From the NCBI RefSeq assembly GCF_019704135.1, contig NZ_AP024355.1, forward strand, positions 620,001 to 684,000: a stretch of 64,000 nt of DNA, read 5' to 3'. Position numbers and translations under genes: made by a program. Positions 36,374-44,996 of the stretch are shown piece by piece. Under the pieces are notes generated by a model. The model had not been told where the DNA came from. It did no database searches and saw nothing but the letters and a program-made list of their open reading frames with translations. The stretch is from Desulfuromonas versatilis (lineage in GTDB: Bacteria; Desulfobacterota; Desulfuromonadia; Desulfuromonadales; NIT-T3). The stretch's first letter is position 1. Each line of letters begins with the position of its first letter.

Positions 36374-37930
36374 TTATTCTGGCTTCTGGATTCTGACTTC
36401 TGGATTCCTGGAAAAATATTCCACCATGGCTTCGACCATCCCCTCCAGGGTCGAGGCGGCGGCCTCGGCCGCCACAGTAAGCCCCAGCCGCCGTGCGGTG
36501 GCGGTGGTCAGCGGGCCGATGGAGATTACCGGTACCTTCTCCAGCCGCTGCGGAGCATCATCGCCGAGCATGGCGACGAAATTCTCCACCGTCGATGAGG
36601 AGGTGAAGGTGACCGCGTCGATCCCCTCTTCGAGGGCGGCGAGGACCTGGCCCTTGCCCTGAGTCGGGGCCAGGGTGCGATAGACCACGGGTGCGGCCAC
36701 GCTGGCCCCGGCGGCGCTCAGCTCACGGGGAATCAGCTCGCGGGCGATCTCCGCCCGCGGGTAGAGCACCCGCTTGCCGGCGACCCCGCGCTCGAGCAGC
36801 AGGGCGACCACCCCCTCCGCCCGGTAGTCCGCGGGGACCAGGTCGGGGCGCAGGCCGCGGGTCTCGATGGCCGCGGCGGTCTTCGGTCCCACCGCGACGA
36901 CGGTGACCCCGTGCAGGGCGCGTACGTCACGTCCGCAGGCGCGCAGCCTTTCGAAAAAGGCGTCGACGGCGTTGGCCGAGGTCAGGATCAGGATGTCGGT
37001 CTGCTCCAGGCCGTCGATTTCGCGGTCCAACTCCTCCCAGGAGGGGGGCGGGACGATGTCGATGACCGGGCAGGAGATCGCTTCGGCCCCCTGGGCCTCG
37101 AGCAGGCGGCCGAAGCTGCCGGCCTGCTCGGCGGTGCGGGTCACCAGCACCCGTTTGCCGAACAGGGGGCGGTCGTCGAACCAGCGCAACTGCTCGCGCA
37201 GGCGCACCACCTCGCCGACCACGATCACCGCCGGGGGCTTGAAGGCGGCCTGGCGGACCTTTTCGACGACGTCGGCCAAGGTGGCCACCAGGGTGCGCTG
37301 GCGGGGGGTGGTGGCCCAGCGGATCACCGCCACCGGGGTGTCGGCGGGGCGGCCGTGGGCCATGAGCTGTTCGGCGATCAGCGGCAGGTTGGCCATCCCC
37401 ATGTAGAAGGCCAGGGTTCCGACCCCGGTGGCGAGCTTCTGCCAGTCGAGGCTCGACATCTTCTTCTCCGGGTTTTCATGGCCGGTGACCAGGGCCAGGC
37501 TGGTGGTGAAGTCCCGGTGGGTCAGGGGGATGCCGGCATAGGCCGCCGCGGCGAACCCGGCGGTCACTCCGGGGATGACCTCGAAGCGGACCCCTTCGTG
37601 GTGCAGGTGCAGCGCCTCCTCGCCGCCGCGGCCGAAGACGTAAGGATCGCCCCCCTTGAGGCGGGCCACTACCTTGCCCTGCTTGGCCTTTTCGGCGAGC
37701 AGGCGGTTGATGCTCTCCTGCGGGGTGTGGTGGCAGCCGCGGGTCTTGCCGACGTAGATGCGTTCGGCGCAGGCGGGGGCCTCGTCGAGAAACGCCGGGT
37801 TGGCCAGGTAGTCGTAGATCACCACCTCGGCCCGGCGCAGGCACTCCTGCCCCTTGACGGTGATCAGCCCGGGGTCGCCGGGGCCGGCCCCGATCAGATA
37901 GACGATTCCCTGTTTCAAATTCCCCTGCAT
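36374..37930 (-). CDS. cobA-hemD: Fused uroporphyrinogen-III C-methyltransferase / uroporphyrinogen-III synthase
   Basis: A 518-residue two-domain enzyme. Residues ~7-245 are SUMT (CobA): VYLIGAGPGDPGLITVKG start, then GGDPYVFGRGGEE and the GVTAGFAAAAYAGIPLTHR region. This domain makes precorrin-2 for siroheme and cobalamin. Residues ~255-505 are HemD, cyclising hydroxymethylbilane to uroporphyrinogen III. Such fusions are common in Desulfuromonadales and Firmicutes. The last ~11 residues (RNPEVRIQKPE) are encoded by a 7-nt tandem repeat. The gene sits between hemC and hemB. Confidence 0.96.
   Translation of the reverse strand: MQGNLKQGIVYLIGAGPGDPGLITVKGQECLRRAEVVIYDYLANPAFLDEAPACAERIYVGKTRGCHHTPQESINRLLAEKAKQGKVVARLKGGDPYVFGRGGEEALHLHHEGVRFEVIPGVTAGFAAAAYAGIPLTHRDFTTSLALVTGHENPEKKMSSLDWQKLATGVGTLAFYMGMANLPLIAEQLMAHGRPADTPVAVIRWATTPRQRTLVATLADVVEKVRQAAFKPPAVIVVGEVVRLREQLRWFDDRPLFGKRVLVTRTAEQAGSFGRLLEAQGAEAISCPVIDIVPPPSWEELDREIDGLEQTDILILTSANAVDAFFERLRACGRDVRALHGVTVVAVGPKTAAAIETRGLRPDLVPADYRAEGVVALLLERGVAGKRVLYPRAEIARELIPRELSAAGASVAAPVVYRTLAPTQGKGQVLAALEEGIDAVTFTSSSTVENFVAMLGDDAPQRLEKVPVISIGPLTTATARRLGLTVAAEAAASTLEGMVEAMVEYFSRNPEVRIQKPE
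36377..36404. repeat. Heptamer tandem repeat (TTCTGGA type) in the coding 3' end of cobA-hemD
   Basis: Four heptamers TTCTGGC, TTCTGGA, TTCTGAC and TTCTGGA, with a weaker TTCCTGG unit next to them. Directly abuts the stop codon of cobA-hemD. Confidence 0.75.
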
Positions 37931-37944
37931 CCTCAGAAAGGAAA

Positions 37945-37965
37945 GGGCGGGTTCGAAACCCGCCC
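37945..37965. terminator. Perfect hairpin between hemC and cobA-hemD
   Basis: 9-bp perfect stem GGGCGGGTT / AACCCGCCC with a 3-nt loop. On the minus strand it is followed by CTTTCCTTTC, a weak T-tract. It may attenuate or pause transcription within the hem operon, or stabilise an mRNA end. Confidence 0.45.
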
Positions 37966-37972
37966 CCTCGCC

Positions 37973-38014
37973 TTACGTATTACGCCATACGCTTCACGCC
38001 TCACGCCTCACGGT
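37973..38014. repeat. Heptamer tandem repeat (TCACGCC type)
   Basis: Six heptamers: TTACGTA, TTACGCC, ATACGCT, TCACGCC, TCACGCC, TCACGGT. They lie between hemC and cobA-hemD, ending four bases from the hemC stop codon. Confidence 0.75.
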
Positions 38015-38017
38015 GGG

Positions 38018-38980
38018 TCAGACGTCTTCGCGGTTCACGTTGAAGGTTTCGTGCTGGTAGACCTCGTTGAGGATCTTGCCGGCCCCCTTGATCAGCAGGT
38101 CGTCGGCCAGCGAGGTGCCGGTCTTCTCGGCCTCGTCCACCTGGCAGCTGACGGTCTTCTTCAGCAGCTGACGACCCTCCACGTCGGAGACGAAGCCGGT
38201 GAGGGTCAGCTGATCGCCCTTCACGGTGCCGAAGGCGCCGATGGGGACCTGGCAGCCCCCCTCGAGCCGGCGCAAAAAGGCGCGTTCGGCCTTGACCGCC
38301 CAGGCGGTCTCGGGGTGGTTGAAAAAGTCGATCAGGGCGTTGGTCTCCGCGTCGTCGATGCGGCTCTCCAGGCCCAGGGCTCCCTGGCCGATGGCGGGGG
38401 TGGAGATCTCCTCCGGCAGGTACTCGCTGATCTGCTTGGTGAAGCCGAGCCGGTGCATGCCGGCGGCGGCCAGCACCACCCCGTGCAGGTTGTCCTCGGT
38501 GAGCTTGCGGATGCGGGTTTCGACGTTGCCGCGGATGTCGATCATCTGGAAGTCGGGACGCAGGTGCAGCAGCTGGGCCTTGCGGCGCAGCGACGAGGTG
38601 CCGATGCGCGCCCCCTGGGGCAGGTCGCGAAAGCTCTTGAAGCCCGGCTGCAGGATGACGATGTCCCGCGGGTCTTCGCGCTCGGTGATGCAACGCAGGG
38701 CCAGCCCCTCGGGGAAGATGGTGGGGACGTCTTTCATGGAGTGGACGGCGATGTCGACCTCGCCGCGCAGCATCGCCTCCTCGATCTCCTTGACGAACAG
38801 GCCCTTGCCGCCGACCATGGCCAGGGGCACGTCGAGGATCTTGTCCCCCTGGGTCTTGATCTTGGTCAGGGTGACCTCGAGGCCGGGATGGCGCTTTTCC
38901 AGTTCGGACTTGACCCAGTTGGCCTGCCAGAGGGCAAGCTGGCTTGCCCGGGTTCCGATGCGAAGGGTTTTCATTGCCAT
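38018..38980 (-). CDS. hemC: Hydroxymethylbilane synthase (porphobilinogen deaminase)
   Basis: A 320-residue (or 318 from the second ATG) cytoplasmic enzyme that polymerises four porphobilinogens to hydroxymethylbilane. It has the N-terminal RIGTRASQLALWQ motif, VHSMKDVP, and the cofactor-attachment cysteine in RLEGGCQVPIGAF (about residue 240). Length and motif order are canonical. It lies directly downstream of hemA (23 nt) on the minus strand. Confidence 0.97.
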   Translation of the reverse strand: MAMKTLRIGTRASQLALWQANWVKSELEKRHPGLEVTLTKIKTQGDKILDVPLAMVGGKGLFVKEIEEAMLRGEVDIAVHSMKDVPTIFPEGLALRCITEREDPRDIVILQPGFKSFRDLPQGARIGTSSLRRKAQLLHLRPDFQMIDIRGNVETRIRKLTEDNLHGVVLAAAGMHRLGFTKQISEYLPEEISTPAIGQGALGLESRIDDAETNALIDFFNHPETAWAVKAERAFLRRLEGGCQVPIGAFGTVKGDQLTLTGFVSDVEGRQLLKKTVSCQVDEAEKTGTSLADDLLIKGAGKILNEVYQHETFNVNREDV

Positions 38981-39003
38981 GATATTGATTCAGCTCCTTT
39001 GGT

Positions 39004-40311
39004 TTATTCCGCGGCCTGCTCGTCCAGCGGCTCGAGCTCCTCGACCGGCGCGTTGAGGCCGAACAGCACCCGCACGGCGTCGACGTAGCCGTCGCCGGTG
39101 CCGTTGTTCTGGCTTTGCTTGAGCACGGTGGTCGGCTCGTGCAGCACCTTGTTGATGATGGCCCCGGTGAGGGCCTCGATGGACTTGCGTTCCTTGGGGC
39201 CGAGATCCTTGAGGTTGGCGAAGGTCTTCTCCAACTCGGCGCGGCGGATCTCCTCGAGTTTCTTGCGCAGCGAGACGATGGTCGGTACCACGTCGAGGCT
39301 GCCGAGCCACTTGTAGAACTGGCCGATCTCCTGCTCGATGATCGCCTCGGCCTTTCTGGCCTCCTTTTGGCGCTCCTTGAGGTTGGCCTGCACCACCCCC
39401 TGCAGGTCGTCCACGTCGTAGAGGTAGACGTTGGGGATGTCGTTGACCTTCGGGTCGATGTCCCGCGGCACGGCGATGTCGATGAAGAACATCGGCTTGT
39501 TCTTGCGTCTGCGGATGACCTCCTCGACCTTCTTCGCGCCCAGCACGTAGTTGGGGGCGCCGGTGGAGGTGAGGACGATGTCGGCCTGGTGCAGGGACTC
39601 GGCGAATTCCTCGAAATGCACCGCGCGCCCCTTGAACTCCTCGGCCAGTTTCACCGCCCGCTCGTAGGTGCGGTTGGTGACCATCACCGAGGAGACGCCG
39701 TTGTTGACGAAATGGCGGGCGGCCAGTTCGCACATCTCCCCTGCACCGATCAGCAGGACGGTCTTGTTGTCGATGGTGCCGAAAATCTTGCGCGCCAGCT
39801 CTACCGCGGCGAAGGAGACCGAAACGGCGTTGCTGGCGATGTTGGTTTCGGTGCGCACCCGCTTGGCGACCGAGAAGGCCTTGTGCAGGAAGCGGTTGAG
39901 GATCAGGCCGGCGGTCTTGAACTCGGTGGCGTAGCCGTAGGCGGTCTTAATCTGGCCGAGGATCTGCGGTTCGCCGATGACCATGGAGTCCAGGCTCGAG
40001 GCGACCCGGAAGACGTGCTTGATGGCCTCCTCTCCCTGCAGGTCGTAGAGGTGCGATTCAAGCTCCTCCGGGGCCAGGTTGTGGAAGCCGGCCATGAAGC
40101 CGCGCAGCTGCATGATGGCGGCGGCGGCATCGCGGCTGGTGGCGTAGAGCTCGACCCGGTTGCAGGTGGAGACGATCACCCCCTCGTTGATTGCCGGCAG
40201 TGCCAGCATCTCGCGCAGGGGTTTTTCCATGGCGGTCGGGGCGAAAGCGACCCGCTCGCGGATTTCCACCGGAGCGGTCTTGTGGCTGAGCCCCACGACA
40301 ATGATGTTCAT
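39004..40311 (-). CDS. hemA: Glutamyl-tRNA reductase
   Basis: A 435-residue enzyme that reduces glutamyl-tRNA to glutamate-1-semialdehyde, the first step of C5-pathway tetrapyrrole synthesis. It has the [14 protein letters not shown] start, STCNRVELY with the catalytic cysteine (about residue 50), the NADPH-binding [12 protein letters not shown] segment, and a C-terminal dimerisation domain. The operon order ccsA-hemA-hemC-cobA/hemD-hemB is typical of Geobacter relatives. Confidence 0.97.
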   Translation of the reverse strand: MNIIVVGLSHKTAPVEIRERVAFAPTAMEKPLREMLALPAINEGVIVSTCNRVELYATSRDAAAAIMQLRGFMAGFHNLAPEELESHLYDLQGEEAIKHVFRVASSLDSMVIGEPQILGQIKTAYGYATEFKTAGLILNRFLHKAFSVAKRVRTETNIASNAVSVSFAAVELARKIFGTIDNKTVLLIGAGEMCELAARHFVNNGVSSVMVTNRTYERAVKLAEEFKGRAVHFEEFAESLHQADIVLTSTGAPNYVLGAKKVEEVIRRRKNKPMFFIDIAVPRDIDPKVNDIPNVYLYDVDDLQGVVQANLKERQKEARKAEAIIEQEIGQFYKWLGSLDVVPTIVSLRKKLEEIRRAELEKTFANLKDLGPKERKSIEALTGAIINKVLHEPTTVLKQSQNNGTGDGYVDAVRVLFGLNAPVEELEPLDEQAAE

Positions 40312-40336
40312 ACGACGAATCCGTTCCTACGGGCCC

Positions 40337-41173
40337 TTATCGACCTTCCATCGCCTTGAAGCTGTGCAGATCCGAGAGCAGCAGGTTGACCCCCAGGAAC
40401 GTGAACAGCAGGCAGAGAAAGCCGATAATGGCGAAGATTGCCGCCCGGCGGCCGCGCCAGCCGACGGTAAGCCTTCCGTGCAGCAGTGCCGCATAAAGAA
40501 ACCAGGTGATCAGGGCCCAGGTCTCCTTGGGGTCCCAGCGCCAGTAGCCGCCCCAGGCCGAATTGGCCCAGGCCGCCCCGGAGATGATCCCCATGGTCAT
40601 CAGCGGAAAGCCGAAGGTGAGGCACTTGTAATTGATGCTGTCCAGGGTTTCCAAGGACGGCAGACGGTAATAAAGCGTCGAAAATTTCTTGCTTTTTAGC
40701 ATCCGCTCCTGGATCAGGTAGAGGACCCCCGCCACCGCCGCCACGGTAAACACGGCGTTGCCGAGAAAGGCCAGGGTGACGTGCACCGGGAACCACCAGC
40801 TGTCAAGGGCGGGGCTGAGCGTCTTGACGGTTTTGGGGGCGGCGCTGCCGACGATCATCAGGGTCAGGGCGAGGGGGCAGCTGAAGGCGCCGAGCACGGT
40901 GATGCGGTAGCGCAGATCGAACAGCAGGTAGATGCCGACCAGGGTCCAGGCGAAAAACGAGAGCGATTCGTGCAGGTTGGCGACCGGGGTATAGCCCGCT
41001 TCGAGGTAGCGGGTTATCAGGGTGGCGCAGTGCACCGCGAAGCCGCCCGCCAGCACCCAGCGCGCCGCTTTGCCGACCTGGTCGCGGCGGGTGATGATGT
41101 CGATGATGTAGAGAACTGTGGCGACGAAATACAGGATCAGGGTGATTTTGAACAGCAGGATGTTGACGCTCAT
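40337..41173 (-). CDS. ccsA: Cytochrome c biogenesis protein CcsA/ResC family
   Basis: A 278-residue integral membrane protein with about eight helices and the tryptophan-rich heme-handling motif WGGYWRWDPKE near residue 205, diagnostic of CcsA/ResC. Conserved histidines (HCATL, HVTLAFLGN, LLHGRL) probably ligate the transported heme. CcsA works with CcsB/ResB to deliver and attach heme to exported apocytochromes. No ccsB is visible in this window. Start ATG 41173 overlaps the stop of the precorrin-2 dehydrogenase gene (ATGA). Its location in the hem operon ties heme supply to cytochrome maturation. A HemX-like role (hemA regulation) is an alternative. Confidence 0.88.
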   Translation of the reverse strand: MSVNILLFKITLILYFVATVLYIIDIITRRDQVGKAARWVLAGGFAVHCATLITRYLEAGYTPVANLHESLSFFAWTLVGIYLLFDLRYRITVLGAFSCPLALTLMIVGSAAPKTVKTLSPALDSWWFPVHVTLAFLGNAVFTVAAVAGVLYLIQERMLKSKKFSTLYYRLPSLETLDSINYKCLTFGFPLMTMGIISGAAWANSAWGGYWRWDPKETWALITWFLYAALLHGRLTVGWRGRRAAIFAIIGFLCLLFTFLGVNLLLSDLHSFKAMEGR

Positions 41174-41838
41174 TTCGTCCCTTTCGGCAGTCGGATTCCC
41201 AGTTGCGCCAGCGAGCAGTCGGGCCCGCAATGCGCCGCGAGCAGCCGGTCGATGGCGGCCTCGTTGCCGGCGGCGAGCAGGCCGGGCAGGTCATGGGTCA
41301 GTAAACTGCGCACAACCTCCTGATTGTATTCGGTCGTTTCCGAGGCTGTCAACCGCTTTTGCCGCAGAGCCCCGGTGATTTCCAGCAGCGTCCCCCATTC
41401 CGGGCCCAGGGTGTCGGCCAGCAGGTCCCGCACCGCGGCGGCCAGGGAGGGGCTGTGCCCCGCCGTGGTGACCGCCACCGTCAACTTTCCCCGGCGCAGC
41501 AGGGCCGGCAGGGCGAAGTCCCCCCCGCCGGGGGTGTCGGCCCGGTTGACCAGGATGCCGCGCCGCTGCGCCTCGCGGGCGACCGTCTCGTTGGTCTCCC
41601 GGTCGTCCGTGGCAGCGAAGACCAGCTGGGCCCCTTCCAGGTCGGTCGCTGCGAAGGGCCTGCGGCAGAGATCGATCCCCGCCGGCAGCTGCTCCATAGA
41701 GCGCAATTGCGGGGCGACCAGGCGAACCCGGGCGCCCGCGGCGAGCAGCCCCCGCGCCTTGCGCAGTCCGACCGGTCCGCCGCCCACGACCAGACAGAGG
41801 CGGCCTTCCAGGTTCAGGGATACGGGGTAGTCGGGCAT
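41170..41838 (-). CDS. Precorrin-2 dehydrogenase / sirohydrochlorin ferrochelatase (CysG N-domain type)
   Basis: A 222-residue protein matching the N-terminal module of CysG / Met8p/SirC: the YPVSLNLEGRLCLVVGGG NAD-binding start, the VFAATDD segment, VNRADTPGGGDFALPALLRRG, and the VAVTTAGHSPSLAAAVRD region. It oxidises precorrin-2 to sirohydrochlorin and may insert iron to make siroheme. Complements the SUMT domain of cobA-hemD encoded downstream. Translationally coupled to ccsA. Confidence 0.92.
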   Translation of the reverse strand: MPDYPVSLNLEGRLCLVVGGGPVGLRKARGLLAAGARVRLVAPQLRSMEQLPAGIDLCRRPFAATDLEGAQLVFAATDDRETNETVAREAQRRGILVNRADTPGGGDFALPALLRRGKLTVAVTTAGHSPSLAAAVRDLLADTLGPEWGTLLEITGALRQKRLTASETTEYNQEVVRSLLTHDLPGLLAAGNEAAIDRLLAAHCGPDCSLAQLGIRLPKGTK

Positions 41839-41890
41839 AAGTGGTCAGTGCGGCTGACTATCCTTCCTGCTGGTATTCTGCATTCGGCTC

Positions 41891-42469
41891 TCAAATTCCA
41901 AACAGCTCCCCCTCCACCAGTTCACAGAGCAGGTGGCCGAAAAACAGGGCAGCTTCCGTGGCTCGTGCCGGTGAATCGGTGTGCAGGCTGAACAGAAAGT
42001 CAGGGGGATCGCCGGTCAGTTCGCCGGGGCCGGGGACCAGTGCCGCGGTGCTGCAGCCGATCTGGCGGGCCGCGCTGAGACCCTCCTCGATCGCCTCGTC
42101 ACGGCGCGCGTCGCACATGGCCAGGACCAGGTCGCCGGGGGCCGCCACGGCCTTGAGCATGCGGGCGAAAACCTCGCTCTGCTGGCCGTCGCGGGCCAGT
42201 GCCGAGGCGAGGGTGAGGTTGCTGCACAACGCCAGCGCCGGCAGCAGCGGCCGGTCGAGCCAGAGGCGATGAACAAACAGGTTGGCGGTGAGTTCGGCGA
42301 CCGCACCCAGGGGGCCGTTGCCGAAAACCAGCAACCGCCCACCCTGGTGGAAGGCTCCGACCAGCTTTTCGGCATAGCCCGCCAGCTGGCCGGCGGGCTC
42401 CAGGAAGCTTTTCTCCAGGGCGGCGGTGTGGGCCTGGATGGCCCTGGAAACTTTTTCGTGTTTGGTCAT
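41891..42469 (-). CDS. SIS-domain protein (GmhA-like)
   Basis: A 192-residue sugar-isomerase-fold protein with the LLVFGNGPLGAVAELTANLF motif (residues ~45-65) and GDLVLAMCDARRDEAIEEGL, similar to phosphoheptose isomerases. The catalytic glutamate and histidine positions of GmhA were not verified. It may instead bind a phosphosugar without isomerising it. It is the first gene of the hem operon on this strand, about 50 nt upstream of the precorrin-2 dehydrogenase gene. Confidence 0.78.
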   Translation of the reverse strand: MTKHEKVSRAIQAHTAALEKSFLEPAGQLAGYAEKLVGAFHQGGRLLVFGNGPLGAVAELTANLFVHRLWLDRPLLPALALCSNLTLASALARDGQQSEVFARMLKAVAAPGDLVLAMCDARRDEAIEEGLSAARQIGCSTAALVPGPGELTGDPPDFLFSLHTDSPARATEAALFFGHLLCELVEGELFGI

Positions 42470-42560
42470 GGTCAGCCTCGTATTAAAACATCGACCAAAT
42501 CATAGGGGCCACTAAGGCTGGCTGTCAAGGTTGGTCCACCGTTCACGGGGAATTAAACCC

Positions 42561-42588
42561 TTGATTTTTTTCCGGGGTGTTTTATCAT
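42561..42588 (+). promoter_or_regulatory. Promoter of trxA
   Basis: TTGATT (42561-42566) and TATCAT (42583-42588) with a 16-nt spacer, 57 nt upstream of the trxA ATG. Confidence 0.6.
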
Positions 42589-42644
42589 TGACCCATTGAA
42601 GCAAATGGGATGCCCATTCATCAGTTCCAAAGGAGATTTTACCC

Positions 42645-42974
42645 ATGGCCAGTGACAAAGTCGTGCAGCTTTCCGACGATAATTTTGAACAGGAAGTCCT
42701 CAAGTCCGCAGTTCCGGTTTTGGTAGACTTCTGGGCCTCCTGGTGCGCGCCGTGCAAGGCCATCAGTCCCCTGGTGGACGGCTTGGCCGAGGATTACGAC
42801 GGCAAGGTCAAGGTGGCCAAACTCAACGTCGACGAAAACCCCTCCACCCCCGGGCAGTTCGGCGTGCGCGGGATCCCCACCCTGATCCTGTTCAAGGACG
42901 GCAAGGTGGTCGACCAGGTGGTCGGCGCGGTTCCCAAGAACCAGCTTGAAGGGCTGGTCAAGAAAGCTCTGTAA
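42645..42974 (+). CDS. trxA: Thioredoxin
   Basis: A 109-residue thioredoxin with active site WCAPCK (Cys34, Cys37) instead of the more usual WCGPCK, and the cis-proline loop GIPTLILFKDG. It reduces cytoplasmic protein disulfides. The WCAPCK variant occurs in some delta-proteobacterial and cyanobacterial thioredoxins. Single-gene unit with its own promoter and a very strong terminator. AAAGGAG-type ribosome site just upstream of ATG 42645. Confidence 0.96.
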   Translation: MASDKVVQLSDDNFEQEVLKSAVPVLVDFWASWCAPCKAISPLVDGLAEDYDGKVKVAKLNVDENPSTPGQFGVRGIPTLILFKDGKVVDQVVGAVPKNQLEGLVKKAL

Positions 42975-43002
42975 CGACTTTCAGCGAAACCGCAGATACT
43001 GG

Positions 43003-43042
43003 CCGGGGGGGTTCGTCGCGACGAACCCCCCCGGCTTTTTTC
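43003..43042 (+). terminator. Strong terminator of trxA
   Basis: Perfect 16-bp stem GCCGGGGGGGTTCGTC / GACGAACCCCCCCGGC with a 2-nt loop (43003-43036), then TTTTTT. It also lies just beyond the stop of the convergent darP gene. Confidence 0.93.
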
Positions 43043-43044
43043 TG

Positions 43045-43557
43045 TCAACCGGCGTCCTGCATGGCCTGCCAGGCCTGCCGCAGGCGTTTGAACAGCTCGC
43101 GGAAGGCCCGCCGGTCGCCGTTGGCGTGCACCGAGCGGGCCAGCCGGGTCACCGCTTCGCGGTCGAGTTCGGGCCAGCTCTCGCAGGCCTCGCGCAGGGC
43201 CGCGGGAAATTGCTCGGCCTCACAGAGCCGGTCGCGCAGTTGCTCCAGGTGGTGAAACACCTTCTGTTCATCAAGGTGGGCCTGGTCGACGCCGTCGATG
43301 AAATCCTGCAGCTGCTGGGCCTCATCTTCGCGCCGACGCAGTACCCCCGCCAGGTGTTTGACCTGGCGCTTGCGCGAGCCGTGGCCGCCGGTTGCCCGGG
43401 CCTGGCCGATCTCGGTTCGCAACTCGCCCGCGGCTGGCAGGCGGTTCCACTCGGCCTCGGGCAGGTCGACCAGTTTCCAGGCCAGTTCCTCCACCGCCTT
43501 GGCGGCGCGTTTTTTGGCCGAGCGGCTCGGCCCCTGGTATTCCTCTCGGTCTGACAT
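43045..43557 (-). CDS. darP: Ribosome-associated protein DarP/YjgA (DUF615)
   Basis: A 170-residue helical protein of the DUF615/YjgA family: SRSAKKRAAKAVEELAWKLVDLPE start and RQVKHLAGVLRRRE segment. In E. coli DarP (YjgA) associates with late 50S ribosome assembly intermediates. Start ATG 43557 shares one base with the dtd stop (TGATG), so it is translationally coupled to dtd. Confidence 0.9.
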   Translation of the reverse strand: MSDREEYQGPSRSAKKRAAKAVEELAWKLVDLPEAEWNRLPAAGELRTEIGQARATGGHGSRKRQVKHLAGVLRRREDEAQQLQDFIDGVDQAHLDEQKVFHHLEQLRDRLCEAEQFPAALREACESWPELDREAVTRLARSVHANGDRRAFRELFKRLRQAWQAMQDAG

Positions 43558-44006
43558 CAAAATCCCTTCCGGCTGTCGAGAAGTATGGTCACCGGTCCCT
43601 CGTTGACCAGGTGGACGTCCATGGACGCCTGAAACTGCCCGGTGGCGACGCTTAGTCCGCGCCCGCGCAGGATCTCCACGAATTTAACATAATGTTCGTC
43701 GGCGAGGGCCGGGACGGCGGCCCGCGAGAAGCCGGGGCGGCGCCCCTTGCGGCAGTCGGCGAGCAGGGTGAACTGGGAGACCACCAGCAGCTCTCCGCCG
43801 ATCTCTTCCACCGAGAGATTCATTTTTCCCGCCTGGTCCTCGAAGATGCGCAGCTGGGCGGTTTTCTCCGCCAGGTAGCGGATGTCCGCTTCGCCGTCGC
43901 CCTCCTCGACCCCCAGCAGCACCAGCAGCCCGCGGCCGATTTCGCCCACCACTTTTCCCGCCACCTCGACCCGCGCCGAGGAGACTCTCTGCAGAACGGC
44001 CCTCAT
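43557..44006 (-). CDS. dtd: D-aminoacyl-tRNA deacylase
   Basis: A 149-residue enzyme with the [15 protein letters not shown] motif (catalytic threonine) and the C-terminal [11 protein letters not shown] motif, both diagnostic for DTD. It hydrolyses D-amino acids wrongly attached to tRNA. Start ATG 44006 overlaps the nfo stop (ATGA). Gene order nfo-dtd-darP forms one coupled unit. Confidence 0.96.
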   Translation of the reverse strand: MRAVLQRVSSARVEVAGKVVGEIGRGLLVLLGVEEGDGEADIRYLAEKTAQLRIFEDQAGKMNLSVEEIGGELLVVSQFTLLADCRKGRRPGFSRAAVPALADEHYVKFVEILRGRGLSVATGQFQASMDVHLVNEGPVTILLDSRKGF

Positions 44007-44854
44007 TGGCACTCTCCCGCCATTTCGCGCAGCAGCGCCAGGTTCATCAGGTCGAACTCGTCATCGTCCCCCTTGGGGGTTTCCAGGATTTTCGGCACGC
44101 CGCTGAACCTCTGGTCTCTCATCAGTGCCTCGAAGCAGGCCCGGCCGAGGGCGCCCCGGCCGATATGTTCGTGGCGATCGACCCGGCTGCCGAGCCCCTT
44201 TTTGCTGTCGTTGAGGTGAAAGGCCTCGATCCGCTCCAGGCCGACCAGTCGGTCGAACTCGGCCATTACGGCCTCGTAGCCTTCGGCGCTGGAGAGATCG
44301 TGGCCGGCGGCGAAGGCGTGACAGGTGTCGAAGCAGACCCCGAAACGCCCTTGGGGGACCCCTTCGAACACTGCGGCCAGATGTTCCAGGGGGGCTCCCA
44401 GGCAGCTGCCCTGGCCGGCGGTGTTCTCGAGCAGCACCCGGACCTCGGCGGGGGCCTCGGCGAAGATCAGCCGGAAGGCCGCGCAGAGCCGCGCCAGGCC
44501 GGCCTGCTCACCGCTGCCCAGGTGGGCGCCGGGGTGCATGACCAGGGCCGGGACGCCGAGCAGGGCGCAGCGCCGCATCTCGTCGAGAAAGGCCTCGATC
44601 GACCTGCGCCATTTGTCCTCCTCGGGGGAGGCCAGGTTGATCAGGTAGGTGTCGTGGGCGATGACCGGCCCGATGGAGCTGGCCTGCCAGGCTTGGGCGA
44701 AGGCCCGGGCCGACTCGGCGCAGATGGGCTTGCCCCGCCACTGGTTGGCGTTCTTGGTGAAGATCTGCATGGCGGTGCAGCCGACCTTCTCGCCGCGCGC
44801 GAAGGCCGTCTCCACCCCGCCTGCAATGGACATGTGGGCGCCGAGCAGAAGCAT
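44003..44854 (-). CDS. nfo: Endonuclease IV
   Basis: A 283-residue apurinic/apyrimidinic endonuclease with the three-metal site signatures: GAHMSIAGG start, [57 protein letters not shown]. Normal family length. Cuts abasic sites in base-excision repair. First gene of the nfo-dtd-darP set. Confidence 0.97.
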   Translation of the reverse strand: MLLLGAHMSIAGGVETAFARGEKVGCTAMQIFTKNANQWRGKPICAESARAFAQAWQASSIGPVIAHDTYLINLASPEEDKWRRSIEAFLDEMRRCALLGVPALVMHPGAHLGSGEQAGLARLCAAFRLIFAEAPAEVRVLLENTAGQGSCLGAPLEHLAAVFEGVPQGRFGVCFDTCHAFAAGHDLSSAEGYEAVMAEFDRLVGLERIEAFHLNDSKKGLGSRVDRHEHIGRGALGRACFEALMRDQRFSGVPKILETPKGDDDEFDLMNLALLREMAGECQ

Positions 44855-44996
44855 GGGTCAGAAAACTCGTTCTCGTCGATCCGGACTTCAAGTCCGAGGA
44901 ACAACACGGGGGCAGGGTCAAGGCGCGGTCAGCCGGCCCCGGCCACCCCGCGCTGGAGCTCCAATGGCCCGGTCGGATCAGCACAGGGGTTGTGGG

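Noticed and set aside
44879-44894. Short palindrome CGGACTTCAAGTCCG upstream of nfo
   Set aside because: A single 7-bp arm pair with no other supporting evidence; too weak to call an operator.
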